64,000 nucleotides of DNA from Poa pratensis. Its lineage: Eukaryota; Streptophyta; Magnoliopsida; Poales; Poaceae. The stretch lies in NCBI GenBank assembly GCA_947311845.1, contig CAMZMU010000071.1, forward strand, positions 16,083,534 through 16,147,533, written 5' to 3'. The notes beneath the pieces were generated by a model that searched no databases, was not told the origin of the DNA, and saw nothing but the letters and a program-made list of their open reading frames with translations. Shown one piece after another: positions 1-12,844 of the stretch (the stretch's first letter is position 1; each line of letters begins with the position of its first letter). The translations under genes and the position numbers were made by a program.

Positions 1-1017
1 ATCCTTGGACTACGGGTCCATAGCAGTAGCTAGATGGTTGTCTCTCCACTTTGTGCCATCATGTTTAGATCTTGTGAGCTGCCTACATGATCAAGATCAT
101 ATTATTGTAATGCTACATGTTGTGTTTGCTGGGATGCGATGAATATTGAATACTATGTCAAGTTGATTATCAATTTATCTTATATGTTATTTAAGATCTT
201 GCATGCTTTCCGTTACTTGTAGATGCTTTGGCCAAGTAGATGCTTGTAACTCCAAGAGAGAGTATTTATGCTAGATAGTGGGTTCATGCCTCCATTTTAC
301 CTGGGACAGTGACAGAAAGTTCTAAGGTTGTGGATGTGCTGTTGCCACTAGGGATAACCTAACGATGCTATGTCCACGGGCATATGTGTTTGTTTACATT
401 ACGCGCTTTACTTAATGCGATTATCGTTGCTTGCAACTTAATACCAACGGGGGACTCGGATGACAACCCGGTGGTGGATTATTAGTCATAGATGCTGTTG
501 GATAACGGTCTATGTATCTTGTCATAATGCCCAATTAAATATCATAGTAGTCATCATGTCATGTATATGCATTGTCATGCGCTCACTATTTGTCAATTGC
601 CCAGCTGTAATTTGTTCACCCAACATGTTAGTTATCTTTTATGAAGAGACACCACTAGTGAACCGTGGACCCCGGTCCATTCTTTTACACTGATTAAACC
701 ACCACAAACTGCAAACTGTTCCTTTTTCATTCTCTGCAATTTAATACTCATTTTCCACACCATACGTTTAATCCTTTGTTTTCAGCAAGCCGGTGAGATT
801 GACAACCTCACTGTTTCGCTGGGGCAAAGTAGTTTGATTGTGTTGTGTGCAGGTTCCACGTTGGTGATCGAGTAACGGCGCCACCAACAACCTTCTGAAG
901 AGTTGCTGCTCCTACTGGTTCGATAACCTTGGTTTCTTTCTAAGGGAAAACTTGCTGCTGAACTGCATCATACCTTCCTCTTGGGGTCTCCCAACGAGCG
1001 TGTGATTCACGCCATCA
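1..1017 (+). repeat. Left LTR of Gypsy-1 (3' two thirds only)
   Basis: This stretch aligns end to end with 6136-7153 of the right LTR, with scattered substitutions and one-base indels. It ends in CATCA, followed 11 bases later by the primer site. The first part of the LTR lies before the window. Confidence 0.93.
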
Positions 1018-1028
1018 AGCTCTTTTTC

Positions 1029-1045
1029 TGGCGCCGTTGCCAGGG
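1029..1045 (+). other. Primer binding site, tRNA-Asp type (Gypsy-1)
   Basis: The sequence TGGCGCCGTTGCC followed by AGGG matches the complement of the plant tRNA-Asp 3' end with one mismatch (A for G at position 14). It would prime minus-strand DNA synthesis. The sister element has the perfect form at 13143-13159. Confidence 0.85.
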
Positions 1046-1224
1046 AGACAGCAGTCTTCTGCAAGGGGAGTTTCACGCTTCCAATCTCTTTACTTTGTTT
1101 TTGTCTTGCTTAGTTTATTTTATTTTATCTTGTTTGCTTTCAATTATCAAAAACACAAAAAATTAGTTACTTGCATTCAGTTTACTTTCAAGTTATTTTC
1201 TGTCCTATTTTTAATTCTGCTAAA

Positions 1225-2922
1225 ATGAGTACTCCTGAGAACACTAAGTTGTGTGATTTCACTAGCACGAACAACAATGATTTCATATGCACACCTATTG
1301 CTCCACCTGCTGCTTCGGCAGAATTTTATGAAATTAAACTTGCACTTTTAAATCTTGTTATGAAAGAGCAATTTTCTGGTGTTAGTACTGATGATGCTGC
1401 TGTTCACCTTAATAACTTTGTTGAACTTTGTGAAATGCAAAAACTCAAGGAAGTAGATGGTGATATTATTAAACTGAAACTTTTTCCTTTCTCCTTGAGA
1501 GGACGTGCTAAAGAATGGTTGCTATCTTTGCCTAGAAATAGTATTGATTCATGGACTAAATGCAAAGATGCTTTTATTGGAAAATATTATCCTCCTGCTA
1601 AGATTATTTCTTTGAGAAGTAGCATAATGAATTTTAAGCAATTTGATAATGAACATGTTGCTCAAGCATGGGAGAGAATGAAATCATTGGTTAAAAATTG
1701 TCCCACTCATGGACTGACTACTTGGATGATCATCCAAACCTTCTATGCAGGATTAAATTTTTCTTCAAGGAATTTATTGGATTCGGCCGCTGGAGGTACC
1801 TTATGTCCATCACTTTGGGTGCTGCAACAAAGCTTCTAGATGATATGATGATTAATTATTCCGAGTGGCACACCGAGAGAGCTCCAACAGGTAAGAAGGT
1901 AAATTTTGTTGAGGAAACCTCTTCCTTGAGTGCCAAAATTGATACTATTATGTCTATGCTTGCAAATGGTCAAACACATGTTGATCCAAATAATGTTCCT
2001 TTAGCTTCTTTGGTTGCTCAAGAAGAGCATGTTGATGTGAACTTCATTAAAAATAATAACTTCAACAACAATGCTTATAGGAATAATTTTGGTAATAGCA
2101 ATTATAGGCCCTATCCTTCCAATAGTGGCAATGGTTATGGAAATTCCTATAGTAACTCCTATAACAATAATAAGAGTGTACCCTATGATCTTGAAGTTAT
2201 GCTTAAAGACTTTATTAGTACACAAACTGCTTTCAATAAAACTGTTGAGGAGAAATTTGGGAAAATTGATGTGCTTGCCTCTAAAGTTGATAGTCTTGCT
2301 CTTGATGTTGACTTGTTGAAACTAAAGAACTGCCTCATGATGTAAAAGAGAGCAAAACTCTCAATGCTATACAAGTTAAAATTGATAACAATGTGAGGAT
2401 GTTAGCTGAATTGCATGCTAGATGGGAAAGAGAGGATGAAATTGCTAGAAAGAATAATATTGTAGAGTTTATACTATTACTACTTCTGAAAATGCTTCAA
2501 ACTCAAGTGTTAGCAAACCTCCTACCATTAATGGCAAGATAATTGGTGTTGGTAATGTGTCCACTTCTATTGCAAAATGTCCTAAATTGCCTGATAACTC
2601 TGAAACAGTCCTTGATAAAGATGCTGAAATTTCTAGCAATAAGGAAGATAATAACTCCATTACTTTTGATAATAATGACTTTGATTTTGATGGTTGCAAT
2701 ATTTCTGAAATAATTAAGTTCTTGCAAAAGCTAGCTAGAAGTCCTAATGCTAGTGCTATAAACATGGCTTTTACTAAACATATTACTAATGCTCTCATGC
2801 AAGTTAGGGAAGAAAAATTAAAACATGAATCTTCTATCCCTAGGAAGAAGATTAAGCCACCTTATGATTCTATTGTTCGAACAAATTACAATGTTGATGC
2901 TTCTTCACTTGGTAATACTTGA
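1225..2922 (+). pseudogene. Retrotransposon gag-like protein, three apparent frameshifts
   Basis: This is the only coding region of Gypsy-1. It starts at ATG 1225 (MSTPENTK) and shows a plant retrotransposon gag core: LRGRAKEWLLSLP, SWTKCKDAFIGKYYPP and AQAWERMKSLV, residues about 85-165. An Asn/Tyr-rich linker (NNNFNNNAYRNNFGNSNY) follows, then an acidic C-terminal part ending in SSLGNT. No zinc knuckle was seen. The frame is lost three times: near 1792 (ACCTTATG), near 2325 (AACTAAAG) and near 2470 (GAGTTTATAC). Each time, one added base restores a continuous protein, and the corrected length is a whole number of codons (567). There are no other stops, so the copy is either young or the breaks are assembly errors. 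Confidence 0.85.
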
Positions 2923-5578
2923 TGCATGCTTTGTGCCTAGCTAAAAGGCGTTAAAGAAAAGCGCTTATGGGAGGCAACCCATTATTTTTTTTCTGCAATT
3001 TTTCTTTTATTGAGTCAAGGAGGATGTTTACTTCTGTAGCAACTCCTTTGTATCTTTATTTTCTCGCATTGTTGTGCCAAGAGTAGCCTCTAATGTTAAG
3101 ATGATGCTTAATTTTGATTGCTGCGCAGAAACAGATTTTTGCTGTTCACTGTACGAAATTCCTAAAATCACCAGATTGTTAATTAAATCTGAAATTTTTG
3201 TGCGTAATCTTTATGAATGTCTGAAACTTTCATTAGTTCAAGTTTCTCGATCTGAGCGTCGTAAGTGCCTCGAAAAAATTCGTCTTTGCGGACTGTTCTG
3301 TTTTAGACAGATTATGCCTTTTTATTTTGCATTCTCTCTTTTACTAGTGTTGAGTGAAATTCTTTTTTGGGTGGAAGAGCTTCACATAACATCAGTGGCT
3401 GTAGCTAATGTTTAAAGTAACAAATCATATTGCGTCTTATAGAACATGTGAATTTTTGATTATGCACTAACCCTCTAATGAGATCTACTTTGAGTTTGGT
3501 GTGACGGAAGTTTTCAAGGGTCAAGAGAGAAGGATGATATAATAGGATCAAGAAGAGTGAAGAGCTTAAGCTTGGGGAGGCTCCCATGGATCTCCCCAGC
3601 ATATTTCAAGAAGACTCAAGCGTCTAAGCTTGGGGATGCCCAAGGCATCCCCTTCTTCATCGTCAAAATTATCAGGTCATCTCTAGTGAAACTATATTTT
3701 AATTCTTTCACATCATATGTGCTTTTCTTGGAGCGTCTGTGTGCTTTTATTTTCAGTATTGCACTTTTATTTTCAATAAAGCTTGACTGGACCCTAGCAT
3801 TCTTGATTGGGAGAGAGACACGCTCCGCTTTTTCATGAGAATACTCCTATTCTTCACTTATATTTGTTGAGTATTCATATCTAGCGCTGTTCAGCTTTTA
3901 GCTCTTGTTTTCATGTATCTCTTGTCAGAGCTATTAGCTTTCTTTTGTAGAAAGTACTCTCTTGCTTCACTTATATTTGTTTGGAGAGTTGATGAAATAA
4001 ATTGATTGGTGTTTGGTTGGTTCAGAAAATGTTGCATGTGGTAATTGGTATAAGGAAAAACTTGCTTAATCTTGTAGATCACTAATGGATAACTTGATGC
4101 TTGTCAATTGTTTTGAGTTAACAAGTAGATCATGATTAAATTGTGCATCACATGAGTTAAGCCTATTAGTGAAGAACTACCGTAAAGCTTGTTGAAAATT
4201 TGGTTTGCATCGGTGGTATCTCTAAGGTCTAGATATTTTCTAATAACAGGGTTTGGTTAACAAGGAAGACGGTATGAAGTCTTATAACGTTTGCAATATG
4301 TTTGTCATATAAAACTTGGTGTACGGGTTGATATTCTTGTTTGCTTACATAACCTTGCTAGCCTAAACTCTGTACTGAGAGGGAATGCTTCTCGTGCATC
4401 CAAATCCTTGAGCCAAAATCCATGCCATTTGTGTCCACCATAACTACCTATATGTGGTATTTCCTTGCCACTCCAAGTAAATTTTTCATGTGCTACCTTT
4501 AAATTATTCAAAATGTTATTATTCCCTTTTTGTGTCAATGTTTACTAGCTCATGAGGAATTAGTGTGGTTATTCTTTATTCTATTTGTGAATGGACTTTT
4601 ACACCTGGACTAGTGGCATATACATCCGCTTATCCAATAACTTGCAAAAAGAGCTGGCAACGGGGTGCCCAGTCCCAATTAATTACAACTTTAACCAATT
4701 AATTCTCTTCACACTTTTGCCCTGATTCATCAGTAAGCAATGACAAACAGTGAAATACCTGAATGTGTGTAAACCAAAGAGAAAGAGGGATGATCTGCCT
4801 TGCTGGTAGAAATAACGTCCTTCATGGGAGCCGCTCTTAAAAGTCCGTTGACAGGTAGAATACTGTTCTCACCCGCTACCATTCGTTGACAATTAACAAA
4901 CACCTCTCAAAAATAGATACTCCTCCATGGTATGTGATTGATGGAAGGCACCCGAGGATTCGGTTAGCCATGGCTTGTGTTAGCAAGGTTGGGAGGAGTA
5001 TCAAATATTTTATGCAATCTCTATATGCTTTCAAAAACCTAAAAGCTCTAGCACATGATTTAATCCCTGCTTCCCTCTGCGAAGGGCCTTTCTTTTACTT
5101 TTATGTTGAGTCAGTTTTCCTATTCTTTCTGTCTTCCACAAGCAAACACTAGTGTCAACTTTGTTACAACATGCGTTATATGCAATGTATTGGACTTGTT
5201 ATACTACTTTGTGTTGACAATATCCATGAGATAAATATGTTGAAAGTTGAAGCAAATGCTGAAACTAATTCTTCCTTTGTGTTGATTAAATACCTTTTAT
5301 TAGAAACTATTGCTTTATGAGTTAACACTTATGCAAAACTGTTTGATGCTTGTCTCGAAAGTACTATTCATGAAAACGTTTAGCTTGTGTGATTCATTGT
5401 TTACTCATTATCTATTTGGTAGCAAATTATAGACCATTGACTTGGATCACTTCATTCATTTACATGTGCCTTGCAATATTATATGATCAAGATTATGATG
5501 TAGCATGTCACCTCAAAAATTATTTTGTTTTTATCGTTTACCTACTCGAGGACGAGTAGGAACTAAGCTTGGGGATGC
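2923..5578 (+). other. Non-coding 3' internal region of Gypsy-1
   Basis: About 2.65 kb between gag and the right LTR. Short open frames here are not conserved in frame. Much of it is homologous, inverted, to 9242-11250 of Gypsy-2. It contains two extra polypurine-like motifs (near 3566 and 3625), one followed by a perfect hairpin at 3632-3652 (GGGGATGCC, loop CAA, GGCATCCCC). Confidence 0.8.
5541..5578 (+). other. Hairpin plus polypurine tract of Gypsy-1
   Basis: CCTACTCG and CGAGTAGG form an 8-bp stem with a 4-base loop (5541-5560). A short spacer and AAGCTTGGGGATGC follow, ending directly at the LTR start. The polypurine tract would prime plus-strand synthesis. The same arrangement occurs inverted at 9242-9280 in Gypsy-2. 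Confidence 0.75.
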
Positions 5579-7153
5579 TGATACGTCTCAAACGTATCTA
5601 TAATTTTTGATGTTCCATGCTTGTTTTATACCAATTGCTACATGTTTTGCATCTACTTTATATCACTTTTATACATTTTTTGGGACTAACCTATTAACAA
5701 GATGCCGAAGTGCCAGTTCCTGTTTTCTGCTGTTTTTGTATTCCAGAAAAGCTAGTCTGGAAATATTCTCGGAATTGGACGAAACTACACGGGGGTCCCT
5801 ATTTTTCCAGAACACGCCTGACGGACGAAGGAGCAGCAGAGGAGGGCCACCAGGGCCCCACACGCACTAGGGCGCGGCCCCCCTCTGCCGCGCCCTAGGG
5901 TGGTGTGGGCCCCTCGGGGGTCCCAGCCGCCGCCCTTTCGCCTACTTATTCCCCCCGACGCGAAAACCCTAAGTACCTGAGCAAATATCCACGAAAAGTT
6001 CCAGAGACGCCGCCGCCGTCAACCCTAGCTCGGGAGGGTTCAGAACCTCTTCCCGGCACCCTGCCGGAGAGGGGAATCGTCACCGGAGGCTTCTACATCG
6101 CCATGCCTGCCTCCGGAGTGATGCGTGAGTAGTTCATCCTTGGACTACGGGTCCATAGCAGTAGCTAGATGGTTGTCTCTCCACTTTGTGCCATCATGTT
6201 TAGATCTTGTGAGCTGCCCTACATGATCAAGATCATATTATTGTAATGCTACATGTTGTGTTTGCTGGGATCCGATGAATATTGAATATTATGTCAAGTT
6301 GATTATCAATCTATCTTATATGTTATTTAAGATCTTGCATGCTTTCCGTTACTCGTAGATGCTTTGGCCAAGTAGATGCTTGTAACTCCAAGAGAGAGTA
6401 TTTATGCTAGATAGTGGGTTCATGTCTCCGTTTAACCTGGGACAGTGACAGAAAGTTCTAAGGTTGTGGATGTGCTGTTGCCACTAGGGATAACCTAACG
6501 ATGCTATGTCCACGGGCATATGTGTTTGTTTACATTACGCACTTTACTTAATGCAATTATCCGTTGCTTGCAACTTAATACCAACGGGGGACTCGGATGA
6601 CAACCCGGCGGTGGATTATTAGTCATAGATGCTGTTGGATAACGGTCTATGTATTTGTCGTAATGCCCAATTAAATATCATAGTAGTCAACATGTCATGT
6701 ATATGCATTGTCATGCGCTCACTATTTGTCAATTGCCCAGCTGTAATTTGTTCACCCAACATGTTAGTTATCTTTTATGGAGAGACACCACTAGTGAACT
6801 GTGGACCCCGGTCCATTCTTTTACACTGATTAAACAACCACAAACTGCAAACTGTTCCTTTTTCATTCTCTGCAATTTAATACTCATTTTCCACACCATA
6901 CGTTTAATCCTTTGTTTTCAGCAAGCCAGTGAGATTGACAACCTCACTGTTTCGTTGGGGCAAAGTAGTTTGATTGTGTTGTGTGCAGGTTCCGCGTTGG
7001 TGATCGAGTAACGGCGCCACCAACAACCTTCTGAAGAGTTGCTGCTCCTACTGGTTCGATAACCTTGGTTTCTTTCTGAGGGAAAACTTGCTGCTGAACT
7101 GCATCATACCTTACTCTTGGGGTCTCTCAATGAGCGTGTGATTCACGCCATCA
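5579..7153 (+). repeat. Right LTR of Gypsy-1 (complete, 1575 bp)
   Basis: It begins TGATACGTCTC after the polypurine tract and ends CATCA at 7153, where Copia gag sequence resumes. It is the only complete copy of this LTR in the window. Confidence 0.92.
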
Positions 7154-7482
7154 ACTTGTGGTGCAAAAACAACCAAGAGTTCAGTGATTATCTCATAAGC
7201 ACTCTTGTTCTCAAAATGATTTTGCAGGTCAGCCTCCATGGCATAGAGGATGCCACTCTGGACATAAGAGGAAATCTCCGCCTTGAACTGATAGACATTC
7301 TTGTCATCTTCAGAGGCGGTGTCTGCGGGCTTATCACCTACGGCGGCCTCGAGGACGTTGGCCACCTTGTGGGAAGTGAGGAGGATCCTCATGTTGCGGA
7401 ACCAGGACATGAAGTTCGACCCATTGGTCTTAAGATTTTCTTTCTCAAGAAATAGGCCTAGGTTAAAGGTGGGGCGAGACAT
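7154..7482 (-). pseudogene. Copia gag fragment, interrupted by Gypsy-1
   Basis: N-terminal part of a Ty1/copia gag polyprotein on the minus strand. It starts at ATG 7482 (MSRPTFNLGLFLEKENL) and includes the family motifs NGSNFMSWFRNMRILL and NKSAYEIITELLVVFAPQ (residues about 20-35 and 92-109). The Gypsy-1 LTR begins right after FAPQ, so the rest of gag and pol lies beyond the left edge of the window. The frame itself is open. Its leader continues upstream at 7483-7640 and, after the Gypsy-2 insertion, at 14782-15652. Confidence 0.85.
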
Positions 7483-7640
7483 CTACAACGAAATTTGCAA
7501 AAACATAAGACTAAGTTCATAATAAATATGGGTTCAAGTTTTAGTAAAATAAAACTACCAGAACTCCCACTCAAAACAAACATCCCTTGCATCATTTTAG
7601 TGATTACACGATCCTCATCCACTATGCTACCCCTCATCGT
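7483..7640 (-). other. Copia leader, gag-proximal part
   Basis: Non-coding leader between the Copia gag start and the Gypsy-2 insertion point. Bases 7636-7640 (ATCGT) are the probable left target duplication of Gypsy-2; the right side reads ATCAT (14782-14786), one mismatch. Confidence 0.7.
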
Positions 7641-9241
7641 TGATGACGTGGGACACATGTTCGTTGGGAGACCCCAAGAGGAAGGTATGAAGCAGTGCAG
7701 CAGCAAGTTTCCCTCAGTAAGATACCAAGGTTATCAGATCCAGTAGGAGCAAGAAGCATTTCTGAAGGTTGTCAACGGTGCCGAAAAGTACTTGCGTGTG
7801 GAAGGGAGTTCGGCTGTTGACGTGGAACCTGCACACAACACAATCAAACTACTTTGCCCCAACGAAACAGGAAGGGTGTCAATCTTCCTGGCTTGCTGAA
7901 AACAAAGGATTAAACGTATGGTGTGGAAAATAGTGTTTAATTGCAGAGAATGAAAAGGAACAATGATTGCAGTTGGTTGTATTATCAGTGTAAAAGAATG
8001 GACCGGGGTCCACAGTTCACTAGTGGTGTCTCTCCATAAAAGATAACTAACATGCTGGGTGAACAAATTACAGCTGGGCAATTGACAAAATATTGAGCGC
8101 ATGACAATGCATATATATGACATGATGATTACTATGATATTCATGTGGGCATTACGACAAAATACATAGACCGTTATCCAACAGCGTCTATGACTAATAA
8201 TCCACCTCCAGGTTGTCATACCGAGTTCCCCGTTGGTATTAAGTTGCAAGCAACGGATAATCGCATTAAGTAATGTGCGTAATGTAAACAAATGCATTAG
8301 ACCTAACGGCGCACCCTTAAGCTAAGCATCGGTTATTTTATCCCTAGTGGCAACAGCACATCCACAATCTTAGAAGTTGTTGTCACTCTCCCAGATTACC
8401 GGAGGCATGAACCCACTATCTAGCATAAATACTAACTCTTGGAGTTACAAGCATCTACTTGGCCAAAGCATCTACTAGTAACGGAAAGCATGCAAGATCA
8501 TAAATAACATATAAGATAGATTGATAATCAACTTGACATAGTATTCAATATTCATCGGATCCCAGCAAACACAACATGTAGCATTACAATAAGATGATCT
8601 TGATCATGATAGGCAGCTCACAAGATCTAAACATGATAGCATAAAGTGGAGAGACAACCATCTAGCTACTGCTATGGACCCGTAGTCCAAAGATGAACTA
8701 CTCACGCATCACTCCGGAGGCAGGCATGGTGATGTAGAGCCCTCCGGTGATGATTCCCCTCTCCGGCAGGGTGCCGGGAAGAGCTTCTGAACCCTCCCGA
8801 GCTAGGGTTGATGACGGCGGCGGCTCGGAACTTTTCGTGGATAAGGCTCGGGTGTCTAGGGTTTTCCGTGAAGATGAATAAATAGGCGAAAGGGCGGCGG
8901 CTGGAGCGACCCGAGGGCCCACACCCCACCACGGCGCGGGAGGGGGGGCGCCGCCCTGGTGTGGCGCCCTCCTCGGTCGCCTCCGTCTCTCCTTGGACTT
9001 CGTGTACGTGTTGGAAAAATAGGAGGTTCTGTCCAGTTTCGTCCAATTCCGAGAATATTTCCAGACAGCTTTTCTGGAATACAAAAACAGCAGAAAACAG
9101 GAACTGGCACTGTGGCATCTTGTTAATAGGTTAGTCCCAGAAAATGCATAAAAATGCTATGAAGTGTATATAAAACATGTAACAATTGGTATAATATCAA
9201 CATGGAACATCAGAAATTATAGATACGTTTGAGACGTATCA
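7641..9241 (-). repeat. 3' LTR of Gypsy-2
   Basis: On the plus strand it reads TGATGACGTGG to GACGTATCA. It pairs with 13170-14781, differing by a few substitutions and one-base indels, and is the inverted relative of 5579-7153. Confidence 0.92.
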
Positions 9242-11799
9242 AGCATCCCCAAGCTTAGTTCTACTCGTCCTCGAGTAGGTAAAACGATAAAAACAAAATA
9301 ATTTCTGAGGTGACATGCTACAATCATAATCTTGATCAAATAGTATTGTAAAGCACATGTTATGAATGAAGTGATCCAGGTCAATGGTCTATAGTTTGCT
9401 AGCAAGTAGATAATGAGCAAACAACTGAATCATATAAGCAAAAACTTTTCATGAATAGTACTTTCGAGACAAGCATCAAAGAGTTTTGCATAAGAGTTAA
9501 CTCATAAAGCAATAGATTCTAAGTAAAAGGTATTTAACCAACACAAAGGAAGATTTAAGCTTCAGCAATTGCTTTCAACTTTCAACATATATATCTCATG
9601 GATATTTGTCAACACAAAGCAATATAATAAGTGCAATATACAAGCATATAAAAATTGTTGCACCAAAGTTGACACTAGTGTTTGCTTCTGAGATAGAAAG
9701 AAGTAGGAAAACTGACTCAACATAAAAGTAAAAGAAAGGCCCTTCGCAGAGGGAAGCAGGGATTAAATCATGTGCTAGAGCTTTTTAAGTTTTTGAAATC
9801 ATATAGAGAGTAAAAATAAGTTTTGGAGGTGTTTGTTAATTGTCAACGAATCAGAAAATGGAAAGTACAATATGACCCCTGCCAACCAGACTTTTAAGAG
9901 CGGCTCCCATGAAGGACGTTATTTCTACCAGCAAGGCAGATCATCCCTCTTCTCTTTTGTTTACACATGCAGATATTTCACTGTTTGTCATTGCTTGACT
10001 GATAAATCAGGGCAAAAATGTGAAGAGAATTAAGCGGTTAAAGTTGTAATTAATTGGGACTGGGCACCCCATTTGCCAGCTCTTTTTGCAAAATTAATGG
10101 ATAAGCGGATGTATATGCCGCTAGTCCGGTGGTAAAGTCTGTTTGACAGTTGACATAAAGACATCCACCCCGTCCTCATGAGCTTGGTAAACATTGACAC
10201 AAAAAGGAGTAATAATTTTTGAATAGTTTAAAGGTAGCACATGAAAAATTTACTTGGATGGCAAGGAAATACCACATATAGGTAGTTATGGTGGACACAG
10301 ATGGCATGGATTTTGGCTCAAGGTTTTGGATGCACGAGAAGCATTCCCTCTCAGTACAGAGTTTAGGCTAGCAAGGTTATTTGAAGCAAACACAGGATAT
10401 CAACCGACACAGCAAGACTTATATGAAAACATATTGCAAGCATTATAAGACTCTACACTGTCTTCCTTGTTAACCAAACCCTTTTACTAGAAAATATCTA
10501 GACCTTAGAGATACCAATCATGCAAACCAAATTTCAACGAGCTTTACGGTAGTTCTTCATTAATAGGTTTTAACTACATGATACAAAAGCTTAAACATGA
10601 ACTACTTGATAACTCAAAACAATTGACAAGTATCAAATTATCCAATACAGTGATCTACAAGAATATGTAAGCTTTTTCCATTATACCATCTACCACATGC
10701 AACATTTTCTGTTCCAACCAAACACCAATCAATTTATTTCAACATAAACTCTCCAAACAATTATAAGTGAAGCAAGAGAGTACTTTCTTTAAAAGAACTA
10801 ACAGCTCTGAATAAGAGATGCATGCAAAACAGGAGCTAAAAGCATAGCAATAGCTAGATAAGAATACTCAACAAGTATAAGTGAAGAATAGGAGTATTCA
10901 TATGAAAAAGCGGAGCGTGTCTCTCTCCCAATCAAGAATGCTAGGGTCCAATCAAGTTGACCATAAGAAAAATAAAATACTGAAAATAAAAGCACACAGA
11001 CGCTCCAAGTAAAGCACATATGATGTGAAAGAATTAAAATATAGTTTCACTAGAGATGACCTGATAAGTTGCTGATGAAGAAGGGCATCCCCAAGCTTAG
11101 ACGCTTGAGTCTTCTTGAAATATGCTGGGGTGATCCATGGGAGCATCCCCAAGCTTAAGCTCTTCACTCTTCTTGATCACATTATATCATCCTTCTCTCT
11201 TGACCCTTGAAAACTTCCGCCACACCAAACTCAGAGTAATTCTCATTAGAGGGTTAGTGCACAATCAAAAACTCACATGTTCTATAAGGACACAAACATG
11301 ACCGTTACTTTTAACATTAACTACTGCCACTGATGTTATGTGAAGCTCTTCACCCTAAAAAAGAATTCCACTCAACACTAGTAAAAGAGAGAATGCGAAA
11401 AATAAAAGACAGAATCTGTCTAAACAGAACAGTCGTAAAGACGAATTTTTTCGAGGCACTTACGTTGCTCAGATCGAAAAACTCAAAACTAACGAAAGAT
11501 GCGTACATATCTGAGGATCACGCACAAAAATTTGCAGATTTAAATAATTTTTCTGTGATTTTACAGAAGTAAAACGGTGAACAGCAGAAATCTGTTCCTG
11601 CGCAGAAATCCAAATCTAGCATCATCTTCCTATTAGAGGCTACTTGGCACAACAATGCGAAAAATAAAGATACAAAGGAATTGTTACAGAAGTAAACAAC
11701 TCCTTGACTCAAAAACTGAAAACAAAAGATAATGGGTTGCCTCCCAAAAGCGCTTTCTTTAATGCCTTTTAGCTAGGCTATAAGATTTTAATGATGCTC
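9242..11799 (-). other. Non-coding 3' internal region of Gypsy-2
   Basis: Inverted homologue of the Gypsy-1 3' region. It starts with the polypurine tract and its hairpin (9242-9280), and polypurine-like motifs recur near 11085 and 11140. No supported gene. Confidence 0.78.
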
Positions 11800-12264
11800 T
11801 CATAAGAATAAGAGTTGAAAAACAAAAGAGAGCATCAAGAGGCAAATATCAAACACATTTAAGTCTAACCCACTTCTATGCAAAGGAATCTTGTAACAAA
11901 ATAAATTATTGAAGCATAAAGCAACTAGCATAGAAAGATGAAACAAATAAACTTCAAAACTTTCAACATAAAGAGATGTTTTAGTGACTTGAAAACTTTT
12001 ACAACCATATTTTCCTCTCTCATAATAACTTTCAGTAGCATCATGAACAAACTCAACAATATAACTATCACATAAAGCATGCTTTTCATGATCTACAAAC
12101 ACATAATTTTTATTAAGCTCAAAAACAGTGGGGTTATAAACCCACTTTTGACAATATAGTATAATAAATATCATTAGGCAATATAGGACCATCATCAAGA
12201 GCATTATCATATAAACATTAGGGAGCACATTTTTACTTTCTGCAATTTCCTTTTCTTGAGTCAA
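11800..12264 (-). CDS. Retrotransposon frame of unknown function (Gypsy-2, second)
   Basis: An open frame just downstream of the acidic one. Its middle (residues about 45-100) includes FELNKNYVFVDHEKHALCDS, then VEFVHDATESYYERGK. The C-terminal half is hydrophobic, with LFHLSMLVALCFNNLFCY near residues 107-124, which could span a membrane. I recall similar frames in gag-lacking Triticeae Gypsy elements but know of no function. The N-terminal 40 residues look like a frame artefact, so the true start is uncertain. Confidence 0.45.
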   Translation of the reverse strand: MTQEKEIAESKNVLPNVYMIMLLMMVLYCLMIFIILYCQKWVYNPTVFELNKNYVFVDHEKHALCDSYIVEFVHDATESYYERGKYGCKSFQVTKTSLYVESFEVYLFHLSMLVALCFNNLFCYKIPLHRSGLDLNVFDICLLMLSFVFQLLFL

Positions 12265-12844
12265 GGAGTTGTTACTTCAAATTTATCAAAAGGAGATATT
12301 TCAATAGAATCATGACATTCAACAATATAGCATTTCTCCTCCTTAGGTAGGCATGGAGGGTAATCATATAATGTAAGAGTTAAAGAGTTACTATCATTAG
12401 AAGGTAGATCCTCCTTTTGATCATCACTCTCTTCCTCTTTTTCATCAAATGAGCTTTCAGTTTCAGCAGTTTCTTCTCCCACAGGTTCCTGAAAGGTAGC
12501 AAGTTGTTCTGGAGAATAAGTTTTCTCAAGAAATTCAGTGATATAAGGATTATCATTGTAATATTCAAGGCAATAACCAAGTATAGCAAAATTTTCAGAT
12601 TTATAAGGAGAATCATCATCGTGAATATAACCAGCAATTTCATAGGCACCTTAAAAACAAAAAATTCTTCAGTTTGTTCAAGATTACCAAAGTCATAGTT
12701 TCCTTTAGCATAAGCAGCCAAGGTTTCATTATCATTATAATCACATTGGAAAGGGAGGTGTTTATGCCTTCTACAACATAATGATTCATTAAAGCAGTAG
12801 GATTCATCATAAGTAGAGCACAAGTTCTTAGCAAAATAATTCAA
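12261..12844 (-). pseudogene. Acidic retrotransposon protein replacing gag (Gypsy-2), one frameshift
   Basis: A frame on the minus strand in the position normally held by gag. It contains LPFQCDYNDNETLAAYAKG, NYDFGNLEQTEEFFVFKVPM and, after a frame change near 12645, a continuous run into the acidic tail ETESSFDEKEEESDDQKED and a C-terminus ending DKFEVTTP. One added base at the CCTATGAAA position restores a 194-residue protein with a whole number of codons. It has no similarity to the Gypsy-1 gag and no domain I can name. The corrected frame is clean, so it may be a real conserved protein of this element lineage. Confidence 0.65.

Larger units (their letters stand above)
1..7153 (+). mobile_element. 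Gypsy-1: gag-only LTR retrotransposon, left end outside window
   Basis: A non-autonomous Gypsy-type element in plus orientation. It shows a partial left LTR (1-1017), a tRNA-Asp primer site (1029), a gag-like frame (1225-2922), a long non-coding 3' region, a polypurine tract and a complete right LTR (5579-7153). No protease, reverse transcriptase or integrase is present, so it must have moved with enzymes supplied in trans. The LTR starts TGATACGTCTC and ends CATCA, like the Sabrina/WHAM/Derami group of Triticeae Gypsy elements; I give that group from memory and with limited confidence. The element sits inside the gag of a minus-strand Copia. The left target site lies outside the window, so the target duplication cannot be checked. 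Confidence 0.9.
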
